Source: Caulobacter sp. FWC26 (GTDB lineage Bacteria; Pseudomonadota; Alphaproteobacteria; Caulobacterales; Caulobacteraceae). From it: a DNA stretch of 64,000 nucleotides. Both the position numbers and the translations under genes were made by a program. Each line of letters begins with the position of its first letter. The stretch's first letter is position 1. The DNA is taken from positions 1,466,001 to 1,530,000 of the forward strand of contig NZ_CP033875.1 in NCBI RefSeq assembly GCF_002742645.2. The letters are read 5' to 3'. Under the pieces are notes generated by a model. It had not been told where the DNA came from. It ran no database searches and saw only the letters and a program-made list of their open reading frames with translations. This document shows, piece after piece, positions 1-9,238 of this stretch.

Positions 1-1098
1 CTGGCCGAACCATTCGAACTCCTTCGGGGTCATCTTGTTGAAGGCGATCAGGTCGGCCAGCGTGCGGCTCGGGACCTTCTTGGGATCGGTCGAGGCCAGA
101 TAGGCGGCCATGTCGGCCTTCAGTTCGGTATAGAGCACCACGCCCTCGGCCTTGCCGATCGGGCCTTCGTCGAAGTCCTTGACGTCGACCAGGGTCGCGC
201 CCTGGGCCTGGAGCTCTTTCAGCGCCCGCTCGAACACGGCGTCGGTCTTGGGCGAATAGCCGGTGTAGAACCGCGCCACGGCCAGCGTCACGCCCCTCAG
301 CGCATCCTTGGAGAGGCCTTTGGCGTAGTCGGTCTTGCGCGTGTCGGCTTCTTTCGTGGCCGGATCGGCGGGATCGGAGCCGGCGATGATGGTCAGCACC
401 TTGGCCGCGTCCTCGACCGTCAGGGTCATCGGGCCGGCGGTGTCCTGGCTGTGGCTGATCGGCACGATGTGGGTGCGCGAGACGAGGCCCACGGTCGGCT
501 TGAGGCCCACCAGGCCGTTGATCGCCGAGGGGCAGGTGATCGAGCCGTCGGTCTCGGTGCCGATGGCCAGGGGCGCCAGGCCCGCCGCCACTGCCGCGCC
601 CGAACCGCTGGACGAGCCGCAGGCGCTGCGGTCCAGGGCGTAGGGGTTGCGCACCGTGCCGCCCACCGCGCTCCAGCCGCTGATCGAGTGGTTGGAGCGG
701 ATATTGGCCCATTCCGACAGGTTGGCCTTGCCCAGGATGACGAGGCCCGCGTCGCGCAGCCGCTTGGCGACAGGGGCGTCGCGGCCGGTGATGTTGTCCT
801 TCAGCGCCAGCGAGCCGGCGGTGGTGGGCAGGGGATCGGCGCTCTCGATATTGTCCTTCAGGAGGATCGGAACGCCGTGCAGGGCCGAGCGGACCTTGCC
901 GGCCTTGCTTTCGGCGTCGAGGGCCTTGGCGTCGGTCAGGGCGTTCGGGTTGGTGGCGATCACGGCGCGCAGGACGGGGTTGCGCTGCTTGATGGTCTCC
1001 AGCGCGGCCTTGGTCGCCGCCTGGGACGTCTGGGCCGAGGCGTTACCGGCGAGCAGGGCGATGGCGGCCGCGCCGGCCAGGATGGCGAATTTGGTCAT
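1..1098 (-). CDS. Amidase-signature family hydrolase, exported (3' end beyond window)
   Basis: The visible product starts with an N-terminal signal peptide ([18 protein letters not shown], cleavage expected near NASA-Q). It continues into an amidase-signature domain with the glycine/serine-rich core [14 protein letters not shown] and the downstream segment [12 protein letters not shown]. The family uses a Ser-cisSer-Lys triad to hydrolyse amide bonds; the substrate cannot be told from sequence. The signal peptide points to periplasmic action. The gene reads leftward out of the window, so its C-terminus is missing. It is separate from the GatA paralogue at 35181, which has no signal peptide. 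Confidence 0.88.
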   Translation of the reverse strand, partial: MTKFAILAGAAAIALLAGNASAQTSQAATKAALETIKQRNPVLRAVIATNPNALTDAKALDAESKAGKVRSALHGVPILLKDNIESADPLPTTAGSLALKDNITGRDAPVAKRLRDAGLVILGKANLSEWANIRSNHSISGWSAVGGTVRNPYALDRSACGSSSGSGAAVAAGLAPLAIGTETDGSITCPSAINGLVGLKPTVGLVSRTHIVPISHSQDTAGPMTLTVEDAAKVLTIIAGSDPADPATKEADTRKTDYAKGLSKDALRGVTLAVARFYTGYSPKTDAVFERALKELQAQGATLVDVKDFDEGPIGKAEGVVLYTELKADMAAYLASTDPKKVPSRTLADLIAFNKMTPKEFEWFGQ

Positions 1099-1202
1099 CA
1101 AGCTTTTCCCCCAACGCGGCCGCGACTCCGGCGGCCAAGCGGGCGGAGCATGGGGTCAAAAATCCCGGTTCGCCAAGCGCCAACCGCCACAGTCGTGCGT
1201 GA

Positions 1203-1991
1203 TCAGACGAATATCGCCACGTTCTGTCGCGCCAGGACCAAGGGGCGGCCCTTGGCGTCCCACAGGTGCATTTCCTGGGTCGAGTAGCCGTCGCCGATGG
1301 TTTCGGCGCGGGTGCGCAGCAGTCGCCAACCGTCGTCGTCAGCCTGCGGCAGGCCTACGATGTCCAGCGACCAGGTCATGGTCGAGATCGGCCCAAACTG
1401 CGGGAACAGCGCCATGGCCGGGGGCGGGGGCATGTCGGCCAGGGCCACCAGGGCCGAGATCGAGGTCGCGGCCGCGTCGCGGTGCCGGATCCACAGCAGG
1501 TATTCGGGCTCGCCCCCGGCCAGGGGACGCGTACCACCCGCCTTGCGAACCTCGAACTGCGACGAGAAGTGCGGTGCGCCCTGGCGGTTTTCCGGGAAGA
1601 ACAGCTCGCAGGCGTTGGCCGGGGAGACGGGCGGGCAGAGGACTTCCTCGTAGGACAGAGCCGAGGCCCGCGCCGCGCCAAAGGTCAGCACACCGTGCGT
1701 GGCCACGCCCTGCTCGCCGATCAGGTCGACGGCGACGAACAGAGTCGACTTGCCTTGGCGCAGCGGCCGCACCGAGATCGCCAGCTCGCCCGAGGCGGGA
1801 CCCACGAACGCGAACTGCGCCGAGCGCAGGGGAGGGGCCTCTGGAAATGTTCTCAACGCCGCTTCGACGCACAACGCGCCGCTCAAGCCGCCATAGGTGG
1901 TGCGGCCTTGCTTCCAATCGTCTGAAACGTGGGCGGAAAAGCCGGTGTCGGTCGGAGCGATGGCGGCGACGAGGTCGGTGTAGAGAGTCAT
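1203..1991 (-). CDS. Acyl-CoA thioesterase-like protein (TesB-like double hotdog)
   Basis: A 262-residue protein with the layout of the thioesterase-like superfamily, two hotdog-fold halves as in TesB-type acyl-CoA thioesterases. Family features visible are the N-terminal WKQGRTTYGG-like segment, the central QGKSTLFVAVDL strand region and the C-terminal half beginning near PEYLLWIRHRD. It would hydrolyse acyl-CoA in the cytoplasm, but no substrate can be assigned. It is a single gene, downstream of a non-coding stretch and upstream of the amidase on the same strand. Confidence 0.75.
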   Translation of the reverse strand: MTLYTDLVAAIAPTDTGFSAHVSDDWKQGRTTYGGLSGALCVEAALRTFPEAPPLRSAQFAFVGPASGELAISVRPLRQGKSTLFVAVDLIGEQGVATHGVLTFGAARASALSYEEVLCPPVSPANACELFFPENRQGAPHFSSQFEVRKAGGTRPLAGGEPEYLLWIRHRDAAATSISALVALADMPPPPAMALFPQFGPISTMTWSLDIVGLPQADDDGWRLLRTRAETIGDGYSTQEMHLWDAKGRPLVLARQNVAIFV

Positions 1992-2294
1992 GTGGCGAGT
2001 GTTCGTTTTCTTTCGCTACGGAAGTCAAGGGAGGTGCGGGGGGAATCCTTCCCCGTGATGGGGAGGGGGGCGGTTTTAGCGCCGGGGATAAGTTCGGCCG
2101 TAAAAGTGAGAAGTGATTGATTTTGCTGGATTCTGCGTCGCCAATTCCGAACGCCCACACCCGCCAATCCCCGTAAGCTCATGTCATCCCGGGCGGCGAA
2201 GCCGACCCGGGACCCAGGGGTTGCAAGAGCGCCGCGCTTCGTCACCCTCTGGGTCCCGGCTCTCCGCTACGCTCCGGCCGGGAGGCGCGTGTGT
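1992..2294. other. Intergenic stretch with no gene, containing a palindromic repeat
   Basis: No convincing coding sequence is present. The left part is unremarkable apart from short G-rich runs. The right part (about 2184-2285) is a GC-rich imperfect palindrome described separately. Open frames here have the arginine/proline composition typical of shadow frames in high-GC DNA. Confidence 0.6.
2184..2285. repeat. Intergenic palindromic repeat, copy A
   Basis: The perfect inverted repeat CCGGGACCCAG (2207-2217) / CTGGGTCCCGG (2249-2259) sits inside a larger imperfect palindrome whose outer arms begin with tcccggg near 2187 and end with ccggccggga near 2283. The same CCGGGACCCAG / CTGGG-CCCGG core occurs in the pyrB-pyrC-like gap at 31211-31330, so this looks like a dispersed intergenic element of the genome. 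Translated frames across it give the spurious peptides often seen over such repeats. Confidence 0.7.
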
Positions 2295-2876
2295 TTACGA
2301 CCGTTCCCAGGCGGCCCTCAGCAGCGTCTGTACGGCGTCATCAACCTCGCCGGCCGAGCCGAAAACCAGCTTGGCCTTCAGTCGCTCGGACCAGCCTTCG
2401 TTGCGAGGCTCTGCGAGGCGCGGCGCGGCGTCCGGTGACAGAGCGAGGCCCAGAACGACGCCGCCGCCCTTGAGCGGCTTGGCGGCGGCGAACTGGCTTT
2501 TGCGCGACCAGGCGGTGTAGCCCTTGCGTTGGCCGGTCACCACGTCGGGCAGATCGGCGATCACCGCCTCAAGGGCGGTCAGCACAGCGGTCGAAGCCGC
2601 GTCGGTCCACAGCGCCGCGCGCAGGCCGGCGGCGTCGTCCCAGCCCATCTCCGAGGGGAAGGCCACGCCGAAGATGGTCGCCGCCCGGTTCTGGTCGATC
2701 CCGTAGGTCGCCTTCAGCCAATCATTGCGAGCCTTGGGGCGGGTTTCCGGGCATTCGCGCCGGACGATCTCGACCCATTGCTCGAGGGTCTTGCCCGTCT
2801 CGCGCTCCAGGTTGGCGCGGACCGAGGCGAACCACTTCTGCTGCTGCTCGGTGAGCCCCTGCGGCTGGCTATCCAT
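2295..2876 (-). CDS. DUF4287/DUF5655-type protein of unknown function
   Basis: A 193-residue soluble protein. The N-terminal part (about 1-75, with LEQWVEIVRRE and KARNDWLKATYGI) resembles DUF4287. The C-terminal part (about 85-190, with KGYTAWSRKSQFAAAKP and a final VDDAVQTLLRAAWERS helix) resembles DUF5655. No catalytic motif is evident. Both domains are common small cytoplasmic modules without an established function. The gene is divergent from the HIT gene, 54 bases away, so the two promoters probably share that gap. Confidence 0.75.
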   Translation of the reverse strand: MDSQPQGLTEQQQKWFASVRANLERETGKTLEQWVEIVRRECPETRPKARNDWLKATYGIDQNRAATIFGVAFPSEMGWDDAAGLRAALWTDAASTAVLTALEAVIADLPDVVTGQRKGYTAWSRKSQFAAAKPLKGGGVVLGLALSPDAAPRLAEPRNEGWSERLKAKLVFGSAGEVDDAVQTLLRAAWERS

Positions 2877-2930
2877 GGTTTGCGCGCCCCTTCGCGTTTG
2901 CTACGACCTGTGCGTCACAGGGAGACGGTC

Positions 2931-3365
2931 ATGAGCCTCGACGGACGCTACGACACGGACAACATCTTCGCCAAGATTATCCGGGGCGAGATCCCCAGCG
3001 TGAAGGTGTTCGAGGACGAGAAGGTCCTGGCCTTCATGGACGTCTTCCCGCAATCGCGCGGCCATGCGCTGGTGATCTCCAAGGTCAGCCAGGCGCGCAA
3101 CCTGCTGGAGGTCGAGCCCGACGTGCTGGCCGACCTGATCGCCGCGACTCAGAGGCTGGCCAAGGCGACGGCGACGGCGCTCAAGCCCGACGGCGTGGTC
3201 GTCACCCAGTTCAACGGCGCGCCGGCGGGGCAGACCATCTTTCATCTGCACTTCCACGTCATCCCCCGCTACGAGGGCGAGGCGCTGGGCCGTCACGGAG
3301 AGGGCGGCATGGCCGATGTCGCCGAGCTGAAGGCCCTGGCGGACAAGATCAGCGCGGCGCTTTAG
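2931..3365 (+). CDS. HIT family hydrolase (histidine triad)
   Basis: A 144-residue HIT-domain protein. The histidine triad signature is intact as HLHFHVIP, which supplies the catalytic histidine used by HINT/Fhit-type enzymes to attack nucleoside phosphoramidates or dinucleotides. The N-terminal NIFAKIIRGEIPS is typical of bacterial HINT-like members. The ATG is preceded by a good ribosome-binding site (ggaga) and follows the divergent DUF4287 gene. The exact nucleotide substrate is unknown. A bidirectional hairpin lies between this gene and clpA. Confidence 0.92.
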   Translation: MSLDGRYDTDNIFAKIIRGEIPSVKVFEDEKVLAFMDVFPQSRGHALVISKVSQARNLLEVEPDVLADLIAATQRLAKATATALKPDGVVVTQFNGAPAGQTIFHLHFHVIPRYEGEALGRHGEGGMADVAELKALADKISAAL

Positions 3366-3374
3366 TTAAAAACA

Positions 3375-3400
3375 AAAGGCCCGGATCGCTCCGGGCCTTT
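3375..3400. terminator. Bidirectional intrinsic terminator between the HIT gene and clpA
   Basis: A perfect 11-bp stem AAAGGCCCGGA / TCCGGGCCTTT with a TCGC loop, A-rich on the left (aaaaacaaaa) and T-containing on the right. It lies between two convergent genes and can serve both. Confidence 0.88.
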
Positions 3401-3423
3401 CGCTTTGAGGGTTGGTCGCGCGC

Positions 3424-5754
3424 CTATTCGGCCAGCGCGGGTTCGGTCTCGTCGGTCTTGCCGGCCTTGGGCGCGGTCGAGGAGTCGATCTCGAAGTCGA
3501 TCTTGCTGTCCTTGAGCACGACCTTGACGTGGCCGCCGCGGACCAGGCGTCCGAACAGGATATCGTCGGCCAGGGGCTTCTTGATGTGCTCCTGGATGAC
3601 GCGACCCAGCGGACGGGCGCCGTAGAGCTCGTCGAAGCCGTTCTTGGCCAGCCAGTCGGCCGCGTCGTCGGACAGTTCGATCGTGATGTTGCGGTCGGCC
3701 AGCTGGGCCTCCAGCTGCATGACGAACTTCTGCACGACCTGACGGATGATGTCGGCGCTCAGCGGTTTGAAGGCCACGACGGCGTCCAGGCGGTTGCGGA
3801 ACTCCGGCGTGAACAGGCGCTTGAGGGCGGCCTCTTCCTCGCCTTCGACCTTGGAGCGGCCAAAGCCGATCGAGTTGCGCTGGGCGTCGGAGGCCCCCGC
3901 ATTGGTGGTCATGATCAGGACCACGTTGCGGAAGTCGACCTTCTTGCCGTTGCTGTCGGTGAGCGTCCCATTGTCCATAACCTGCAGCAGGATGTTGTAG
4001 ACATCCCCGTGCGCCTTCTCGATCTCGTCGAGCAGGACGACGGCGTGCGGGTGCTGGTCGACCGCATCGGTCAACTGACCGCCCTGGTCGAAGCCGACAT
4101 AGCCGGGAGGTGCGCCGATCAGGCGGCTCACGGTGTGGCGCTCCATGTACTCCGACATGTCGAAGCGCAGCATCTCGATGCCGAGCGTCTGGGCCAGCTG
4201 CTTGGCGGCTTCGGTCTTGCCGACGCCCGTGGGGCCGCTGAACAGGTACGAGCCGATCGGCTTGTTCGGTTCACGCAGGCCGGCGCGGGCCAGCTTCATG
4301 GCGGCGGCCAGTTGGCTCAGAGCCTCGTCCTGGCCGAACACGGCGCGCTTGAGGTCGCTTTCCAGCTCCTTCAGCGCCTCGGTGTCCGACTTGCTGACCG
4401 ACTTGGGCGGAATGCGGGCGATCTTGGCGACGACGCTTTCGATCTCCTTGACGCCGATGGTCTTCTTGCGACGGCTTTCCGGCAGCAGCATCTGCGAAGC
4501 CCCGGCCTCGTCGATCACGTCGATCGCCTTGTCCGGCAGCTTGCGGTCGGTGATGTACTTGGCCGACAGCTCAACGGCGACCTTCAGGGCGTCGCTGGTG
4601 TACTTCAGCTTGTGGAAGTCCTCGTAGTAGGTCTTCAGACCCTTGAGGATCTTGATGGTGTCTTCCACCGTCGGCTCGTTGACGTCGATCTTCTGGAAGC
4701 GGCGGACCAGGGCCCTATCCTTCTCGAAGTGCTGACGGAACTCCTTGTAGGTGGTCGAGCCCATGCAGCGCAGCGTGCCCGAAGCCAGGGCGGGCTTGAG
4801 CAGATTGCTGGCGTCCATCGCCCCGCCGCTGGTCGCGCCGGCGCCGATCACGGTGTGGATCTCGTCAATGAAGAGCACCGCGTTGGGATGGTTCTCCAGC
4901 TCCTTGACCACCTGCTTGAGGCGCTCCTCGAAGTCGCCGCGATAGCGGGTGCCGGCCAGCAGCGCGCCCATGTCGAGCGAGTAGATGGTCGCGCCTTCCA
5001 GGACCTCGGGGACCTGGTGGGTGACGATCTTGCGGGCCAGGCCTTCGGCGATGGCGGTCTTGCCGACGCCGGGATCCCCCACGAGCAGCGGGTTGTTCTT
5101 GGTGCGGCGGCACAGGATCTGGATCGCGCGCTCGACTTCGCTGGCGCGGCCGATCAGCGGATCGACCTTGCCCTGGCGGGCCTTTTCGTTGAGGTCGACG
5201 CAGTAGGCCTCCAGAGCCTCGCCGCCGGTCTTGGCGTTCGATTTCTCGCCGTCTTCCTCGGTCTGGTTCGAGCCGGCGCTCGCGCCCTTGACGCTCTTGG
5301 GTTCGGACGCGCCGGCCTTCTTGGCGATGCCGTGGGCGATGAAGTTGACCGCATCGTACCGCGTCATGTCCTGCTCCTGCAGGAAGTAGGCGGCGTGGCT
5401 TTCGCGTTCGGAGAAGATGGCGACCAGCACATTGGCGCCGGTTACTTCCTCGCGGCCGGACGACTGGACGTGGATCACCGCGCGCTGGATCACGCGCTGG
5501 AAGCCGGCGGTCGGCTTGGCGTCCTCGTCGTCGTCGACGACCAGGGAGGACAGTTCGACATCGAGATAGTTCGACAGGCTCTTCTTCAGCGCGGCGAGGT
5601 CGACATCGCACGCCCGCATCACGCCGGCGGCGTCCTCGTCATCGGTGAGGGAAAGCAGAAGATGTTCCAGCGTGGCGTATTCGTGCTTACGCTGATTGGC
5701 GTAGGCCACGGCGCGGTGCAGGGACTCTTCCAGGGGGCGCGAAAAAGAGGGCAA
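3424..5754 (-). CDS. clpA: ATP-dependent Clp protease ATP-binding subunit ClpA
   Basis: Hsp100 unfoldase of the ClpAP protease. The N-domain (about 1-145) binds ClpS. AAA module 1 has Walker A GDPGVGKT near residues 226-233, and module 2 has GPTGVGKT. The ClpP-docking loop is visible as NSIGFG. The chosen start is a TTG at 5754 (product beginning [10 protein letters not shown], 776 aa) behind tgaggag. The frame stays open further upstream, but that extension runs antiparallel to nothing known and overlaps clpS coding sequence in another frame, so I reject it. It lies 13 bases downstream of clpS, as expected for an N-degron degradation operon. Confidence 0.96.
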   Translation of the reverse strand: MPSFSRPLEESLHRAVAYANQRKHEYATLEHLLLSLTDDEDAAGVMRACDVDLAALKKSLSNYLDVELSSLVVDDDEDAKPTAGFQRVIQRAVIHVQSSGREEVTGANVLVAIFSERESHAAYFLQEQDMTRYDAVNFIAHGIAKKAGASEPKSVKGASAGSNQTEEDGEKSNAKTGGEALEAYCVDLNEKARQGKVDPLIGRASEVERAIQILCRRTKNNPLLVGDPGVGKTAIAEGLARKIVTHQVPEVLEGATIYSLDMGALLAGTRYRGDFEERLKQVVKELENHPNAVLFIDEIHTVIGAGATSGGAMDASNLLKPALASGTLRCMGSTTYKEFRQHFEKDRALVRRFQKIDVNEPTVEDTIKILKGLKTYYEDFHKLKYTSDALKVAVELSAKYITDRKLPDKAIDVIDEAGASQMLLPESRRKKTIGVKEIESVVAKIARIPPKSVSKSDTEALKELESDLKRAVFGQDEALSQLAAAMKLARAGLREPNKPIGSYLFSGPTGVGKTEAAKQLAQTLGIEMLRFDMSEYMERHTVSRLIGAPPGYVGFDQGGQLTDAVDQHPHAVVLLDEIEKAHGDVYNILLQVMDNGTLTDSNGKKVDFRNVVLIMTTNAGASDAQRNSIGFGRSKVEGEEEAALKRLFTPEFRNRLDAVVAFKPLSADIIRQVVQKFVMQLEAQLADRNITIELSDDAADWLAKNGFDELYGARPLGRVIQEHIKKPLADDILFGRLVRGGHVKVVLKDSKIDFEIDSSTAPKAGKTDETEPALAE

Positions 5755-5767
5755 CGGGGGAGGCTCC

Positions 5768-6127
5768 TCAGTCCTTTTCCATGGTGCACTGCAGGGGGTG
5801 CTGATGGCGTCGCGCCGAGTCGATGACTTGGGCGACCTTGGTTTCTGCGACTTCGTAAGTGTAGACACCGCAGACACCGACACCGTTCTGATGAACGTGC
5901 AGCATGATGCGAGTAGCGTCTTCACGCGACTTGTTAAAGAACCGCTCGAGCACGTAGACGACGAACTCCATGGGAGTGTAGTCGTCGTTAAGAATTAGAA
6001 CTCGATAGAGCGAGGGCTTTTGTGTCTTCGGCTTCACTTCCGTGACGACCGACGACCCAACGCCGTTACCTTGCCCGCCTTGCTTCCGCTCGGCCATCGA
6101 CTTGTTCTCTCCCGGCGGGCAAATCAC
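5768..6127 (-). CDS. clpS: ClpS adaptor for the N-degron pathway
   Basis: ClpS delivers proteins with N-terminal Phe, Leu, Trp or Tyr to ClpAP. From a GTG start at 6127 the product is 119 aa and the pocket residues fall at Asn47, Asp49 (LNDDYTP) and His79 (HVHQNG), the numbering I recall for the C. crescentus structures. An internal ATG at 6097 (MAERKQ) has the better Shine-Dalgarno (gggagag) and would give 109 aa with the same folded core, so the start is uncertain. The flexible N-terminal tail needed for delivery is present either way. clpA follows directly. Confidence 0.96.
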   Translation of the reverse strand: MICPPGENKSMAERKQGGQGNGVGSSVVTEVKPKTQKPSLYRVLILNDDYTPMEFVVYVLERFFNKSREDATRIMLHVHQNGVGVCGVYTYEVAETKVAQVIDSARRHQHPLQCTMEKD

Positions 6128-6317
6128 CCGCCTGCCTGGATTAGATATGGAAACGCGGCGGCTTTGGAAGAGCCCGAAGCGCCGCTGCGCCGCTTTAGCA
6201 CACAGGCGCCTCGGTTTTCGGCTTCACGTTTGGGAGAGCGAAGGCCGCGCGTGAACGGTTCCAACGATGAAGGGCCCAGATGGTGGCCGAGGTCCCGTCA
6301 TGCAAGTGGGCGCCCGC

Positions 6318-7574
6318 TCACCGCCCCTTCAGCGCGCGGCCGGTGACGACGGCGGCGGCTCCGAACTTGCCGCGCAGAGCGTCGATGGCGGTCTCGCTCT
6401 TCAGGGCGCGGCGCTCCTCGTCCGCGAACATGTCCGCGCCGGCGGTGTCGGCGTCGACGAACTCGGTCAGGCCTGCGCCGATCAGGCGATAGGCCAGGCC
6501 CCGCGGTTCGGCGGCCAGCAGCTCGCGGGCGACCTGGAACAGGGTGCGCGCGGTCTGGGTGGGCACCGCCAGGGTGCGCCGGCGGGTGTGGATCTTGAAG
6601 TCGGGCGTGCGCAGCTTCAGCGTCGCCACGCGGCCTGCCACGCCCTCCTTGCGCGCCTGCTTGGCGACCTTCTCGCAGAGGGGCCACAGCTCGTCCTCGA
6701 GGTCCTCGCGCTTGTGCAGGTCGTCGTTGAAGGTGGTCTCGGCGCTGATCGTCTTGCGGGCCTGGTCGGGGTCGACCATCCGGCTGTCCTGGCCGTGCGC
6801 CAGGCGATGCAGCCGCATCCCGCCCGAGCCCAGGCGGTTGGCCAGCAGCTTGAGGTCGGCGGCGGCGATGTCGCCCACGGTGCGCAGGCCGATCTCGGCC
6901 AGGGAGGCGACGGTGGCCGGACCCACGCCGGGCAGGATGTTGACCGGCTTGTCGGCCAGGAAGGCTTGCGCCTCGGCCGCGCCGATCGCCGAGAAGCCGC
7001 GCGGCTTGTCCAGCTCCGAGGCGATCTTGGCCAGGAACTTGTTGGGCGCCAGGCCCACAGAGACCGTCAGGCCGATGTCGCGCTCGATCTCGGCCTGCAG
7101 GCGGGCCAGCATCTGGGCCGGCGTCGCGCCGTGCAGGCGTTCGGTGCCCGTCAGGTCGATCCAGGCCTCGTCCAAGCTGAGCGGCTGAATCAGCGGCGTC
7201 AGCTTGTCGAGCTTTTCGTGGATGCGCCGGCTCTCTTCCTTGTACTTGGCGAAGTTGGGCTTGATGACTACGGCGTCGGGGCACAGCTTCAGCGCCTTGA
7301 ACATCGGCATGGCCGATTTGGCGCCGCTCATCCGGGCGATGTAGCAGGCGGTGGTGACCACCCCGCGCTTGCCGCCGCCAACGATCACCGGCAGGTCGCG
7401 CAGCGACGGATCGTCGCGCTTCTCCACGGAGGCGTAGAAGGCGTCGCAGTCCATGTGGGCGATCGAGAGAGTCCCTAGCTCCTCGTGGAACACCGTGCGC
7501 GGCGAGGCGCAGGACGGGCAGCGCGGGGCCTTGGCCTCGCCCGTCCATCCGCAGTCGCGGCACAGGGACTTCAT
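6318..7574 (-). CDS. dinB: DNA polymerase IV (Y family) with N-terminal zinc ribbon
   Basis: A 418-residue error-prone translesion polymerase. A short N-terminal CxxC...CxxC ribbon (Cys5, Cys8, Cys19, Cys22) precedes the polymerase domain. The palm motifs are intact: AHMDCDAFYASVE and PLSLDEAWIDL, which carry the metal-binding acidic residues. A helix-hairpin-helix/thumb segment (LPGVGPATVASL) and little-finger domain follow. The zinc ribbon is an addition to the Escherichia coli layout. The stop lies 190 bases upstream of the clpS GTG, so it is probably its own transcript. SOS regulation is usual for the family; I did not identify a LexA box. Confidence 0.93.
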   Translation of the reverse strand: MKSLCRDCGWTGEAKAPRCPSCASPRTVFHEELGTLSIAHMDCDAFYASVEKRDDPSLRDLPVIVGGGKRGVVTTACYIARMSGAKSAMPMFKALKLCPDAVVIKPNFAKYKEESRRIHEKLDKLTPLIQPLSLDEAWIDLTGTERLHGATPAQMLARLQAEIERDIGLTVSVGLAPNKFLAKIASELDKPRGFSAIGAAEAQAFLADKPVNILPGVGPATVASLAEIGLRTVGDIAAADLKLLANRLGSGGMRLHRLAHGQDSRMVDPDQARKTISAETTFNDDLHKREDLEDELWPLCEKVAKQARKEGVAGRVATLKLRTPDFKIHTRRRTLAVPTQTARTLFQVARELLAAEPRGLAYRLIGAGLTEFVDADTAGADMFADEERRALKSETAIDALRGKFGAAAVVTGRALKGR

Positions 7575-7582
7575 GACGATTG

Positions 7583-8473
7583 CTAGGCCTCGGGCGGCCA
7601 GAGCCAGACGGCGCCGCGCACGCCGGAGCTGTCGCCGTGGCGGGCCTTGCGGACCGGGGTCTCGAAGACGTCCGAGAACACATGCGGCGCGATCGCGTCC
7701 GGCAGGCGTTCATAGAGCGCGTCGACATTCGACATGCCGCCGCCCAGGACGATGACGTCGGGGTCGATCAGGTCGCAGACCACGGCCAGCGCGCGGGCCA
7801 GACGGTCGACATAACGGTCCAGCGCCGCTGAGGCGGCGCGGTCTCCAGCGCCGACGGCTTCCATCGCCGCTTGTCCCGTGGCGAAACCGGCGTCTCGGGC
7901 GAAGGCAGGGCCGGCGATCCAGGTCTCCAGACAGCCCTTGCGGCCGCACCAGCAGGCGGGACCCGGATACTCTTCGGGCTTGGGCCAGGGCAGGGGTGAG
8001 TGGCCCCATTCGCCACCCACGCCGTTGTGGCCCTCGATGATCTTTCCGTCGACCACGACGCCGCCGCCGCAGCCGGTGCCGAGGATGGCGGCGAACACCA
8101 CGCGGGCGCCTTGACCCGCGCCGTCGGCCGCCTCCGAAAGGGCCAGGCAGTTGGCGTCGTTGGCCAGGCGCACGGGGCGGGCGAGCCGCGTTTCCAGGTC
8201 TTCGCCGAACGGGCGGCCGTTCAGATAGGTGCTGTTGGCGTTGCGGATCAGGCCCGTACGGGGCGAGATCGAGCCGGGGATGCCAAGGCCCAGGCGCGCG
8301 CAACTGCCGCCCGCCATCGACTCCGCATCCGCGACGAGGCCGGCCACCACTTCCAGGGCGTCGTCGTAGTTCCCCGGATTGGGTTTGCGCACGCGCGCCA
8401 CGAAGTCGCCGGCCGCGTTGAGCGCGGCGACCTCGATCTTGGTGCCGCCGAAATCGACGCCGAAACGGATCAT
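7583..8473 (-). CDS. ROK family sugar kinase (fructokinase-like)
   Basis: A 296-residue ROK kinase. It shows the N-terminal ATP-binding DFGGTK loop, the catalytic-region GHNGVGGEWGH motif and the ROK zinc-binding cluster CWCGRKGCLETW. Members phosphorylate hexoses such as fructose, mannose, glucose or GlcNAc; the sequence does not separate these. The ATG at 8473 overlaps the stop of the upstream HAD gene (ATGA), so the two are translationally coupled. The open frame continues upstream but the earlier starts lie inside the HAD gene. dinB starts 8 bases after the stop. Confidence 0.9.
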   Translation of the reverse strand: MIRFGVDFGGTKIEVAALNAAGDFVARVRKPNPGNYDDALEVVAGLVADAESMAGGSCARLGLGIPGSISPRTGLIRNANSTYLNGRPFGEDLETRLARPVRLANDANCLALSEAADGAGQGARVVFAAILGTGCGGGVVVDGKIIEGHNGVGGEWGHSPLPWPKPEEYPGPACWCGRKGCLETWIAGPAFARDAGFATGQAAMEAVGAGDRAASAALDRYVDRLARALAVVCDLIDPDVIVLGGGMSNVDALYERLPDAIAPHVFSDVFETPVRKARHGDSSGVRGAVWLWPPEA

Positions 8474-9117
8474 GAAAACAGGCGCTCCTCGATGGCGATC
8501 TTCAACTGCGGCCACTCATCGATGCGGACGTGGCGGTCGGGCGCCGAGGGGGCGAACGGCCGCAAGCGTTCGTCGCTGACCATCTGGAAACGGCCGACCT
8601 GGGGGGCCTTTTCCGCCACCGATTCCAGCTGCGGCAAAAGGTCGTCGATGAACACCACAGGTCCGGCGGTGCGCGAGGCCAGTTCCGCGGCCGGCGGGCC
8701 CTTGGGGCCGCTGTTGATCACCAGGGGATAGTCGAAGCCGTGGGTTTTCAACCACTTGGCGCGCGCTAGGCGGCCGTGTTCGGGCGCGTTGGTCAGAATC
8801 ACGACCTGGGCGCGGGTCGACAGGTCGGCCAAGGCGTCGGCCGCGCCATGGGCAGGATCCAGATCATCGGCGCCGTCACGGAAGAAATCGTCGAACAGGG
8901 CCTTGCCTGCGATCAGATCCAAGTGTTGGCTTTCGCCGGGGCGATAGATGTTCTGGAACAGGGCGAAACGATCGACGCGAAGCTCGAAGCCGTGACGGGC
9001 GACGAACGCGCCAAATCCGCGCATGAACTGCGCCAGGACTTCGTCGACGTCGACGATGACCAGGGGCGCGGCCGGGGAAATGGCGCAAGTCTGCAGGTCG
9101 GAGGATCGCGGTTCCAT
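8470..9117 (-). CDS. HAD superfamily hydrolase
   Basis: A 215-residue HAD phosphatase-like protein. Motif I is VDVDEVL (nucleophile Asp and +2 Asp), motif II is ILTNAP, the Lys region is around INSGPKGPP and the acidic motif IV is FIDDLL. The substrate is unknown. Its 3' end overlaps the ROK kinase start by four bases, which suggests related roles in sugar-phosphate metabolism. Its 5' end abuts the divK promoter region on the opposite strand. Confidence 0.82.
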   Translation of the reverse strand: MEPRSSDLQTCAISPAAPLVIVDVDEVLAQFMRGFGAFVARHGFELRVDRFALFQNIYRPGESQHLDLIAGKALFDDFFRDGADDLDPAHGAADALADLSTRAQVVILTNAPEHGRLARAKWLKTHGFDYPLVINSGPKGPPAAELASRTAGPVVFIDDLLPQLESVAEKAPQVGRFQMVSDERLRPFAPSAPDRHVRIDEWPQLKIAIEERLFS

Positions 9118-9145
9118 GAGCTCTGGTCGTTGGGTCTAAACGCGA

Positions 9146-9160
9146 TTAGCGCGGGCTTAA
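9146..9160 (+). promoter_or_regulatory. CtrA-type binding box upstream of divK
   Basis: The sequence TTAG-N7-TTAA fits the CtrA recognition consensus TTAA-N7-TTAA with one mismatch in the first half-site. It lies about 80 bases before the divK ATG, in the gap shared with the divergent HAD gene. CtrA control of divK is established in C. crescentus; occupancy of this particular box is inferred. Confidence 0.72.
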
Positions 9161-9238
9161 GGATATCCGTGCGATCAGGTTCTGGAAGACGGCGCGAATC
9201 CCTAGGCGTCGCCACGTGACCGCATGGTCGGGGTAAGG

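Noticed and set aside
3412..5826. An 804-codon plus-strand open frame opposite clpA
   Set aside because: It is antisense to a full-length ClpA with all motifs and has the Leu/Gly/Val/Arg composition of a high-GC shadow frame.
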